From Chrysaora quinquecirrha (Eukaryota > Cnidaria > Scyphozoa > Semaeostomeae > Pelagiidae), in assembly GCA_014526335.1 (NCBI GenBank), contig JACTAT010000027.1, positions 2,026,416-2,090,415 on the forward strand: 64,000 bases of DNA. The letters are read 5' to 3'. Position numbers and translations under genes: made by a program. The notes under the pieces were generated by a model that saw nothing but the letters and a program-made list of their open reading frames with translations, made no database searches and was not told the origin of the DNA. This document shows, in pieces, positions 12,901 through 24,900 of the stretch; position 1 is the stretch's first letter; every line of letters begins with the position of its first letter.

Positions 12901-15900
12901 TCCAGTAGGCGTTTGTTCTTTAGAGCCACTTAGTTGAGTAATAATGATAATAATGGTTGAGTATTAAATGTGTTTTATTTTATTTTTTTTATTCCAATTA
13001 ATTTTATTTAATATTATGGTATTCTATTAAATTTTTTATTCGATTCTGTTTGATTTGTTTCGTTTTCCTTACTTACTTTTGGTTCTATTTGAACTTATTT
13101 GGTTTGATTCTATTCGATGAAATTTGTTATGACTTGATCTGATCTGATTTGATTTGATTTGATTTCATTTAATTTCCTTTCACTTCATTTCATTTGCCTT
13201 GATTTGATTTGATTTGTTTTGATTTTTATTTGATTTGATTTAATTTAATTTGACTTGCTTTGATTTGAGTTGATTTGGTTTGATTTGATTTGATTTGATT
13301 TGTTTTCATTTGATTTGATTTGATTTGATTTGATTTGATTTGCTTTGATTTGGTTTGATTTGATTTGATTTGAGTTTGTTCTATTTGGTTTGATGTGATT
13401 TAATTTAGCTATTTTATACTGCGAATTCAGAAATCAAATTTTAATCTACGTTTTCAGCTGAAATCGGAGAATTGAAATTTGTCAAATTGCCAGTCTACGG
13501 TATGTTATTCCTTTCATTTTAAATTAATCGTCTAAGGTTCCTTTAGATAACAATAAATCTGCGTCTTTAACCAAGCATTTAAGTGCTTTTAAGAATACGA
13601 AAGTAACTTTTTCTGAGATGAGAAGCTAATAGAATTCTGTTTACGCTCTCTTTATACCGACCATTTGCTCATTCGCAACATGTAGACAAAATGCAACCTA
13701 ACAGAACATAATTGCTGTCTCTTTGAAAATATGGTTCCTTTATTTCTAATTATGTTCTTCCTAATGTAGGAAAGGGCAATATTACAATCAAAGGAAAAGT
13801 CAAATTCAGTAAGGCTCCTGGAAAATTGCCGTCACCATCTTGTTTAAAAATTGAATTCGAAGACATTTCTTTGCAAGATGTTCCTTCAGTTTTATACGAA
13901 GAAGAGGTATACAATGTTTCTGGAATGGAAATGAAAGATGTTTTTGAATATAAAATGAAAACAAGAAGACCTAAACTTATTGCTGGGAGATTTTCTGTTT
14001 CTGCCGTTCTGAACATTGGCTGGTGTGCACCAGAGAATTCAAAATCATGGGTCAGAAACGATGATTTCCTCTCAGTAACTACATTTGCTGTTCCTCTTGA
14101 TGATACTCAGGATCAGTTTGAAGTTGACATTAAAGCTGTCACCTACTGTGAGTTTCATTTTTGTATCATTTTTTGCATTTTGTAACTATTTGATAGTAAG
14201 AAAAGTATGTAACGGCCGGTCTTTATTTCAGTAGTTTTAGTTGGTAGCTGGAACACGCGCACGCTCTATAATATTAACCGATCGACTAATTCCGGCTTTT
14301 AGCTAATAGGCCCTTATATACCATAAATTCAAATATTAGTGAGGGATGGAAAGCTGTACATAAGTTATACAAAGAACAGCAGTACACAGAATGAACCCCT
14401 AAAATGTTTAAAATACGGCTATTGTTTCACGTATTCTCTAGCAGATTGCGACTTTTTGACCTGTTATCTTGTTTAATCGAAGCATGGGCAATGCATGTTT
14501 AATCAATTACACACTTTTTTTTTATAAGAATACCTTATTTTTTGCCGAGCCTCGATTATTCTTAAGCTTATTCGATTTTGAGCCTGAAAATATTCTTAAA
14601 CTATTCTTAATCATCAATGTTGTAAATTGGCCTGAAGATCAAGAGAAATAAGTCAAATCTTTGTCATTTGTTATTTTATTAATAAAAAGAGTTACTGTAT
14701 AAAAGAGTCAGACAGGATGTATGCATTTCAAAACAAATACAGTTGCCTGACAATCACACTTATTGTGCAGTGTAAAAAACGCAGAGAAATAAAAATGATC
14801 CTCGTCAAGCTTGAGCCTCAGATTATTCTTAAATAATTCTTAAATTTCAGCAATTTTGAGCCTGAATATTCTTATAGACTGTATTCTTATAAAAAAAAAA
14901 GTGTGTAGTGAAAATCCAAGTTTGAATATGGAGGTAACAGAGACCTTTAAGAAAAAAGAAATTTAAGAAAAGGGTTAGAAATAATTTGAGCTACAGTATA
15001 TCGATGACCAAAATTTAATGTTTTCAAAAAGTAAATCATAATCCCAAGTCGTAGAATGTCCATTCAGTAATTATTTAGAACAAGAAGCTGTTATTTGAGA
15101 TCAGCAATTACGTTCTGTTATTAATTTTGATCGTCATTAAAAAATTTTCAGGTAAAGGAAGTAAATGTAAAAAAGAAGTTGAGATTGATGGAGACGACGA
15201 CGATTCAAAACCGGAAAAAGAAGGCACAGAAAAACCTAAACCAAAAATAGCAATTGCCGGAAGTCTAAAAAGTGCAGATGAGAAAATCAAGATAGACAAA
15301 AAGGAGCCGGATGAAATTCCCCTGCCCAAAATAACAAGATGCAAAGATGAAAGATCAGGCAAGCTTTACCGACCTGGTGATCAATGGTATGGTGACGATG
15401 ACTGCATGCATTGCACATGCTTGGAAGACGGTAGCATGGCTTGTGCTTCGCCCATGTGTGGATTGCCATTCTGCGCAAAAGGTCCGGCTAAGAAGGTGAA
15501 AGGTAGATGTTGTCCTGTTTGCCCTGATGATGTCCTCTGCAGCGAAAATGGACGGACTAAGATTGCCAAGAGGGACAGATGGCAAAGAGATGACTGCAGT
15601 GTTTGTCAATGCACGAAGGATGGCGTTGTTTGTGTTGATGTTTCAAAACAAAATCAAACCTGTGATAGGCCACAGCTATGGAATGCAAAATGCAAACCAG
15701 TTTGCTTGAACGATATCAGTAAGTGAAACGACTATCTATGTATACACTAATGTTTATGCTTTGTTAATGCTATGCTAACGCTATGTCAACCTTCAATGGC
15801 AAGTATTTAAGAAGGTAAATGTAATATTCCCGTTGAGGGAATCAGAGAGGAGAGAGACAGACATAAACGACTGCGCTTTGTGACTACATTAAATTAGGAA

Positions 15901-18900
15901 TTTGGCCCTTTATCCCAGCCCACTTTTTGCGTTGACAAATATTTATATATTATGTTTATAAATCACGTGATTTTAACTTTGATTAATGCTAATTTTAATA
16001 GAGTGGCAAAGTAAAAATTTTTTTAAAATTTTTCTCTTCACTTTCAGAAAGAGTGCCAAAAATATAGCTTACATGTGCAAAATCAGCCAAATACATCAAC
16101 CATCGGCTGAAATATGGCCATTTGAAGAAATATATTTCAATAGCTGATCCCTGTATTTTTGCACCTGGTTCTAAACTTTATGAACCAGGCGCAAAAATAC
16201 AGCGATTTCCTATTGAAATGTATTTCTTTGGATAACCATATCTCAACCGACATTTAATATTTTCGACTGATTTTCGACATTTTTGCATTATTTTTGACGC
16301 TCTTTCAGAAAATGAAGAGAAAACTGAGAAATTCTGAAAATTGTTTTTTCACTTTGCAACTCTGTTGATGTCTATCATTGTATTTTTATTAGTTAAACCA
16401 TTTAAAGAGCCATATCATAAAGGATGTTTCAAGCCAGATGGAAGCTTCACACCATTTTGGTCAAAATGGAATGTTGATAAATGTACGGAATGCACATGTA
16501 GCAGAGAATATGGCGTTCAGTGTTACTCTCCCCCATGCAGATTTAACTCTGGCAACTGTGATGAGCTTGTAAAAGTTGAAGGAGAATGTTGTCCAGATTG
16601 CAAACGCAGAAGTAAGATGAAACTTCAGTTTATTTTAAAATCATTCTATATTTTGCAGTGATTCGAGTATGAAATCGACACTGTTTTGAAGGAAAGCTTT
16701 CAGTTTCCTATGAAACCTCAGTTTATTTCAAAATAATTCTAAAATTTGCAGTGATTCGAGTATGAAATCGACACTGGTTTGATAGAAAAGCTTTCAGTTT
16801 CCTATGAAACTTCAGTTTATTTTAAAATCATTCTATAGTTTGCAGTGATTTGAGTGTGAAATCGACACTGTTTTGAAAGGAAAGCTTTCAGTTTCCTATG
16901 AAACTTTAGTTTATTTTAGGCTATCTCTAAAATATGGATTATGGAATGATGGAGTGGAATGATGGAATGATGGAATGGAATGATGGAATGGTATTAAAAT
17001 GCATAAATGCAAAAGAAAACCAATTTCCAAACACATCGCGACAATATTTTTAATTTTGAAAGTATAATGAAGCAAAAACAGAGCCATTCCATATTTTAGA
17101 AAAATATGGAATGGCGAATTTTCTCAAAAATTACTCGCTTCCTTTTGCTGAAACCTTTCCCCTAGGGTTGTATAAGCCGTACAAACACATCTGAGTAGAA
17201 ATTAACAAGATTTGGAGTCAATTGAATGAATAATAAGGCCATTCCATATTTTAGAAAAATATGGAATGGCGAATTTTCTCAAAAATTACTCGCTTCTTTT
17301 TGCTGAAACCTTCCCGCTAGGGTTGTATAAGCCTTACAAACACATCTGAGTAGAAATTAACAAGATTTGGAGTCAATTGAATGAATAATAAGGCCATTCC
17401 ATATTTTAGAAAAATATGGAATGGCGAATTTTCTCAAAAATTTCTCGCTTCTTTTTGCTGAAACCTTCCCCCAAGGGTTGTATATGCCTTACAAACACAT
17501 CTGAGTAGAAATTAACAAGATTTGGAGTCAATTGAATGAATAATAAGGCCATTCCATATTTTAGAAAAATATGGAATGGCGAATTTTCTCAAAAATTACT
17601 CGCTTCTTTTGCTGAAACCTTCCCGCTAGGGTTGTATAAACCTTACAGACACATCTGAGTAGAAATTAACAAGATTTGGAGTCAATTGAAGGAATAATAA
17701 GGCCATTCCATATTTTAGAAAAATATGGAATGGCGAATTTTCTCAAAATTTCTCGCTTCTTTTGCTGAAACCTTCCCCAAAGGTTGTATATGCCTTACAA
17801 ACACATCTGAGTAGAAATTAAAAGATTTGGAGTCAATTGAATGAATAATAAGGCCATTCCATATTTTAGAAAAATATGGAATGGCGAATTTTCTCAAAAA
17901 TTACTCGCTTCTTTTTGCTGAAACCTTCCCGCTAGGGTTGTATAAGCCTTACAAACACATCTGAGTAGAAATTAACAAGATTTGGAGTCAATTGAATGAA
18001 TAATAAGGCCATTCCATATTTTAGAAAAATATGGAATGGCGAATTCTCAAAATTACTCGCTTCTTTTGCTGAAACCTTCCCGCTAGGGTTGTATAAACCT
18101 TACAAACACATCTGAGTAGAAATTAACAAGATTTGGAGTCAATTGAATGAATAATAAGGCCATTCCATATTTTAGAAAAATATGGAATGGCGAATTTTCT
18201 CAAAAATTACTCGCTTCTTTTTGCTGAAACCTTCCCGCTAGGGCTAGGGTTGTATAAGCCTTATAAACACACCCGAGTAGAAATTATCTCAAAATCGAGA
18301 TATACTGGACGGAAGCTTGAAACATGATTCTCAAGGAAGATACTAATTTCCAAGTTGAGCACTGCTGTACTGGGCGGCCATAACCACTGTGGTCTGGTCT
18401 GATTGATAATTTGACGGATCCACTCGAAAAATTCAGACTAATGGCGACGCAAATATGCAATCAGTCATATCACATTTCTAAATATGGTAGGCTATCTGCA
18501 AAACAAGGAATCGTAAAATTATTGATGTAGTGCATAAGTTAACTATGGTAAAACGCACAAATCGAAAGTTTGACATAAATAATGTTCGAATTCGATGACT
18601 TGATTTTGCAAGTTTTTCTCACTCGCATATACTTTAGCTCAGCAAAAAAATACCAACTTTCACAACTCGTGGTTCCTTCAATCTACTCCAAACCCTAATT
18701 ACTTATTCTGAGATGTGTTGGAAAATTTTATTTTACCCCTGGAGGAAGGTTTCAGGATAAAGAAGCAAGTAATTTTGAAAAACTTCGCCATTCCATATTT
18801 TTCTAAAATATGGAATGGCCTCGAAACTCCTTCAATTGACTCCAAACCTTCATAAATTCTACTTAGATGTGTTTGTAAGGCATATACAACCCTAGGGGGA

Positions 18901-21900
18901 AGGTTTCAGGATAAAGAAGCAAGTAATTTTTGAGAAAATTCGCCATTCCATATTTTTCTAAAATATGGAATGGCTTTATTATTCCTTCAATTGACTCCAA
19001 ATCTTCTTAATTTCTACTCAAATGTGTTTGTAAGGCATATACAACCCTTGGGGGAAGGTTTCAGCAAAAAGAATAAAGTAATTTTTGAGAAAACTCGCCA
19101 TTCCATATTTTTCTAAAATATGGAATGGCCTTATTATTCCTTCAATTGACTCCAAACCTTCATAAATTCTACTTAGATGTGTTTGTAAGGCATATACAAC
19201 CCTAGGGGGGTAGCCTGCGCCCAGACTCAAACTGATCAAATCAGTAGAGTCTGCGCAACTACGTCCAAAAGCTTGTTCTGGCCTCTTTTTCGTTTCATGA
19301 CTTCTTCAATTCTCTTTTGTTTTCTTTTGTCTACTAAACCAATCAAATCGCCTGCCAATTTTTTGGCAGGCGATTTGATTGGTCAATCCCAGCGTGCTAT
19401 TGTTTTCTTCTTTGAGCGGCCGCATGAGATTTCGTTGTGTTCGCGCGCGGTAATCTTGTGGATTGGGTGAGTTAGTTCAAAATGGCGAATTCAAGAGTTT
19501 CAGCTGTGAGAAATATTGTTTGGGATGAAGATCGGTTTTCTCAAAGTTTGCACCACATAAGAAATTGAATTGGTTTGATTCACATCAGCAGATAATGGAA
19601 AAGAATAACACGTTTTTTAAATGATTGGAAATTTGCAATAGATCTAAGAACAACTGAATAGAATTTCGTTGCACATTGATTGATCTGAGGACAACAAAAC
19701 TGTTGTTGCTGAAGAAGATCATAAGATCGAAACGTTCAATGAAGAATCTATATTTTTGAATCTCCTATTTGATTCTGGATTGACTTGTCAGAAACTTTCT
19801 TACTGGGGTCAGCTTTTCAGCAGAACTATGTATGTTCACCAGCATGTAATTGAAAACCATTTCAAATCCTTCAAAATGTATTTAGGATCTATTTGAAATA
19901 TTTCAAGAACTTTAAGGTAAGAATATGAAGGCAGCAGTACATGGGGTTTCCAATAGTGTACAATAGTTCATAATTATAGCCCCTGAGAATTTCATCCCCA
20001 CAACCTACAGAACCAAACAGAGACTGCCTCAAGACAGGATTTCTTGCACATGCCTCCATTTTCTTACCTTACTCGATTACATTAATTCTTGTTTAAAAGC
20101 AGTGAGCGAATCAAGCCTGCTTGCCAACCAACTCAGTTGCATATATCCAAAACTTTCAGATGAGCCCACTAAATTGTATAATGGACGGGATTATTTTTTT
20201 CACAACCCTCACCAAGATGTTGATATATTTTACACTAGAAGTGTTGGTAAGGTGGCATGACTCAGACACCTTAACTAGCATTTGCAATTTTAAATATTAC
20301 ATAATTGTTACAAGCTGAAACTAGTTACAACAATAATGATATTTTTAAAGTACTGTAAATAAACTCTCTAGGTACCTACCTCTAGAATGCATTGCATATA
20401 CTGACAAGAGCACTTAGAATATATCTAAGGATAATCTACTTAATATATATACTTAAATTAACTAACAGTTTACATTATTTTAAAAATAAATCTTAATTAT
20501 GTAGGTACATTACCAGGCTTTTAACATTTAATTTCAGAAAATTTTATACCTATAGCCTTGCTCATTATAAAAAGTAGCCTAGGTCTTGGTTTGGACTGTT
20601 GTTTCTTTTAGACCAAGAAAATCTGTAAATGTTAGCAAACAAAAACCGAGCTGTGACCTTAGTAAATCTAGATCACATCCAGGCTAGTTTTTGTACTGCT
20701 TACGTAAGTATCAAACAAAACACGGAAAATGCATAACATGATAGTACATGCTAGTTGATATAAACAAATGGACATAAATCAAGCTTTGAAAGCCCCCAAG
20801 CATAATTTTAACAGCAACTCGCATAGTACTTTTTGCAATTTCCATACTTTGCATTTCAAAATTGGCAAAGGTAGATACTGGGCCATGAGACAACAATTCT
20901 TTAATTTAATATCACCCTGTTTCTATAAAAAGTTATTTGTACTTTTAAACTTATCAAATTCTGTTTAGTTTTTCAATGGGTCAACTCATTATGAACAAGA
21001 AATGTTGATAAGTCATTAAAATTTTTTTTGTCAGGCTTTTCTTTCAATTGACAAAGCTGCTGGCATTCCTTGTATATCTCTTTCAGAATCAGAAAAATTT
21101 CAATGAGGAAACCACCAAACGTAGGACTTCTCGTCGGTAGTAGGCCGTGTTTCGACAAGGAAGTTCAGGCGCTGTAAAGCTTTCCTGACATCGAAGTCCC
21201 CCTTTCCATCCACTAAATTAAAGTCCCAAGACGGTTTTTTTGTGAACTCAGTGAAACAAATAACGCACGACATGACTTACTTTATTATTTCTCACAAGTA
21301 TCTAGCAGGACACCAAGCTTCAAAGTAAATCTAAGCCACGCCACAAGGAAATGAACAGGCCGAGCGGAGCGTTCGCCGCATGGACTTCCATCGGAGCAAC
21401 GCGCGCGGTTTAAAATGAAAACGAGATTGCTGAGTCAGCAGAACAAGCTTTTGGACGTAGTTGCGCAGACTCTACTGATTTGATCAGTTTGAGTCTGGAC
21501 GCAGGCTAAAAATATGGAATGGCCTTATTATTCATTCAATTGACTCCAAATCTTGTTAATTTCTACTCAGATGTGTTTGTAAATCATATACAACCCTAGG
21601 GGAAAGGTTTCAGCAAAAGGAAGCGAGTAATTTTTGAGAAAATTCGCCATTCCATATTTTTCTAAAATATGGAATGGCTCTGTTTTTGTTTCATTATACT
21701 TTCAAAATTAAAAATATTGTCGCGATGTGTTTGGAAATTGGTTTTCTTTTGCATTTATGCATTTTAATACCATTCCATCATTCCATTCCATCATTCCATC
21801 ATTCCACTCCATCATTCCATAATCCATATTTTAGAGATAGCCGTTTATTTTAAAATCATTCTAAAGTTTGCAGTGATTCGAGTATGAAATCGACAATGCT

Positions 21901-24900
21901 TTGAAAGAATACCATTCAGTTTTGTACAAAATTGATAGACTTTTAAGCGCAACTGATTAGGCCCTGGACAAACGAACCCCGGGGGGGTAACTTCAATAGA
22001 CTGATGACGGGGGTGTGCCATTTTGTCATAAGAAATCACACCCTAAAATTTATCAATTTTCCAAAAATCATACCCCAAAATTTATGAGTAATGCAAAATG
22101 CATACCACAAAATTTAAGTTCATGTTTAAAAATTCATATCTTATGTGCTTAACAACAATCTAAAATTTAATGAAGTACAATATGTGTAAAATTTACTTCC
22201 ACATTGTTAACACTAGTTATTACATAACGCATACAATTGCAACTGATCAACACAGTAAAGACATCAACACAAACAATCTAGAAAACATAAAAATAACTTT
22301 GAAAATAACAGAAGTTAACGACCAAAATGTGTTCTTCCTGTACAATTAAATAATGTCAACCTCCTTCATTATTGCCATGACTGAGTGTGCATGACATCTT
22401 AAGTCTGGCACAGCATAGAAGCTGATTATTGGCAAGGAAACTTTATACACCAATACAGGAAAACAATGGAAAAATAACAGAAAATCACGCTGGGATTGGC
22501 TTGGATGATCCGTAGGGCCAGCAGGGAGATACAGCGACTTTTGTGCCATGCAGGCCAGAGGTAGGAGGCTTGGTTGCCAAAAACTTGATTTACTGCACAG
22601 CATCACTCCAACCTCAAACCACACACCAGCCCAAGCTAACTGTAGGTATGTGGACTAATAAGATGAAAAAGACTAGCTAGTAGCTAGGCCCACTTTGACT
22701 TTGCTTAGCCCTAGCCCCAGAGAGATAGCCTAGTCTAGGTTCTACTATTACTTACCCATCAATTTCTAACTGGGAACTTTTCTTTGGCTGATTTTTTGTG
22801 AGAAATTTTACTTTGACAGTGCAAAACGGCATTTTCCAAGAACATCTGGTGTCTCGCATCATTACCTCGTTTGAGAAATTTCGCGCCAAAATCACTTCCG
22901 CACTTTTCGAACAGAATAAGGACCAGAACGAGGCTTGTGCTGGCCTTGGTCTTTGTTCTGTTTTTATGTTTTTTGTATTAATTTGCTGCTCTGGGAAAAC
23001 CCCCGGAAAACCATAAAAATAAAAAATTGAATCACCAAAAAAGGTAATGTGCAGCATTTTATATTAATTACCAAAGAGGATAATTTACTAGGGGCTGGTG
23101 GGAAAAATTGTTAAATATAGAAAATGTATGATTTTCCAGGAGATTGGCCCATATCCACCAGATCTGGCTGGATTGGTTGTCTTCCGCTTTTGAAATAAAA
23201 TGTACATTATTCAGCTATATCATCTTTGCTTGTTTGGTGCTATCTTTCAGGGAAAGGAGCATATTTCAAACAAATGTGGCAACAAAAATTCTTCTACAGT
23301 ATAAATATTTCTAAAAAATTTATTTACATTTTGATTCATGTACTCAAAACTTACCCATGACTGCAACATATTGCTGTTACAAGAACTACCTAGTAGAAGA
23401 CTGTCATTCATTTTTATTTTTATTTCCATAAATTATGTATTGGATGGATGCACTGGTTATTTTAAGTGCTTTTTATTTATGTTTGATGTATATGGGCCAT
23501 TTTTTATATTCAAGCTTTTTCAAAATTAGCAATTTTAGGGCAATTCTAGAAACTGTTTTTAATATGATACCTGAAAAATTATGCTCATACTCAAAATGAT
23601 ACCCTAAAATTTATGGGCTTGTCTGACTTTCTTGAAAATGACACCCCAAAATTTATTTTCAACCTCAAAAAAAGGACCCCAAAAAATGGCACACCCCGTA
23701 CTCATATATATGGAAGTTACCCCCCCGGGAAACGAACCGAAGATTTTACTTAACATCTGCACAAATTGAAGATCAGTGAAAAATCCAGTTCATTTGACCA
23801 CCTTGTTCAGTTACTGAACATTGTTCAGTGAATGTTTGATCGAGTCAAAAATGTTTAATGAGCAAAATTTGTTTTCAGTCGTTTCAGTTCATTTGGCCTC
23901 ACGGCACTAAACACAGCCGAAAATGTTCAGGGAAATGTTCAGTTCATTTGCCCAGGGTCTTAACCTTTATTTGGAGTTAATTTGCTTACAAGCCGTAGAT
24001 AGTACAACCCATCTAATCGGTACCGGTATACGCCGCTCGTATGGTTGGATGATTTGCCAACTATCCTTAACATGTGTACTATGGGCCTTAAACCCTGTTG
24101 ACGTCAAGCTTGCGAGTCGCTACAAAATTGGTGTAATTCTCCGAAGCCTCATTCGTGTTTTGTCTGCCCGTTAAAAGGATATTGTTAAATTGGTTAGTTG
24201 GGTTCAAAAACCTCAATCACGCTAGCGAATCTATAATCACTACTGTGGTGGATAATCACTACTGTAGTGGTACTATTTGCATACTGTGGTGGCAGTTTTG
24301 GCGTACTGTGGTGGATAATCACTACTTGTGGTGGTTTACTATGCTTACGGTGGTGGCAGTTTTGGCGTACTGTGGTGGATAATCACTACTTGTGGTGGTT
24401 TACTATGCTTGCGGTGGTGGCAGTTTTGGCGTACTGTGGTGGATAATCATTACTTGTGGTGGTTTACTATGCTTGCGGTGGTGGCAGTTTTGGAGTACTG
24501 TGGTGGATAATCATTACTTGTGGTGGTTTACTATGCTTGCGGTGGTGGCAATTTTGGCGTACTGTGGTGCATAATCACTTCTTGTGGTGGTTTACTATGC
24601 TTGCGGTGGTGGCAGTTTTGGAGTACTGTGGTGGATAATCACTACTGTGGTGGTACTATTTGCGTACTGTGGTGGTAGGTTTTGCGTACTGTGGTGGATA
24701 ATCACTACTTGTGGTGGGTTATAATGCTATATGTGGTGAATACGAAATCATAGCAAAACTCTATAGATCAAGCAAAAAAAAACCACAAAATCCACCACAG
24801 TACGCCAAAACTGCCACCACCGCAAGCATAGTAAACCACCACAAGTAGTGATTATCCACCACAGTACGCCAAAACTGCCACCACAGTATGCAAATAGTAC

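Larger units (their letters stand above)
19211..21508. mobile_element. 2.3-kb element with 70-bp inverted ends nested in the fold-back element
   Basis: TAGCCTGCGCCCAGACTC... (19211-19280) is repeated inverted at 21439-21508 with one mismatch visible. Inside each end is a GC-richer, promoter-like stretch followed by a short ATG-initiated exon-like frame, the two pointing inwards. A perfect 21-bp-arm hairpin (CCAATCAAATCGCCTGCCAA ...) is at 19338-19384. The interior (19600-21050) is AT-rich with no recognised coding. About 90 bp of the host array is missing at the insertion point, so no simple target duplication is visible. Confidence 0.7.
16919..21842. mobile_element. Fold-back element with long repeat-filled inverted arms and a 10-bp target duplication
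   Basis: Ends read GGCTATCTCTAAAATATGG and its exact inverse, flanked by GTTTATTTTA on both sides (16909-16918, 21843-21852). The left arm has a (GGAAT/GATGG)n stretch, then eight ~151-156 bp tandem units (17082-18290). The right arm is the inverted counterpart (18660-19210 and 21509-21842), broken by another element. Each unit contains a hairpin, CCATTCCATATTTT / AAAATATGGAATGG. No transposase was seen. The 9-10 bp duplication fits Mutator-like elements best. Confidence 0.8.

Noticed and set aside
16341..16392. Coding start of the third VWC exon at 16341
   Set aside because: These bases belong to the palindromic MITE and the intron; the acceptor at 16391-16392 keeps the reading phase from the previous exon.
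16919..21842. CRISPR-like array because of regular repeats with hairpins
   Set aside because: Units are contiguous with no unique spacers, lie within an animal intron and are bounded by inverted ends with a target duplication.
24155..24638. Overlapping Gly/Trp/Tyr-rich frames of about 60 codons
   Set aside because: They repeat every 64 bp and shift frame each unit; they are products of the tandem repeat in the transposon.
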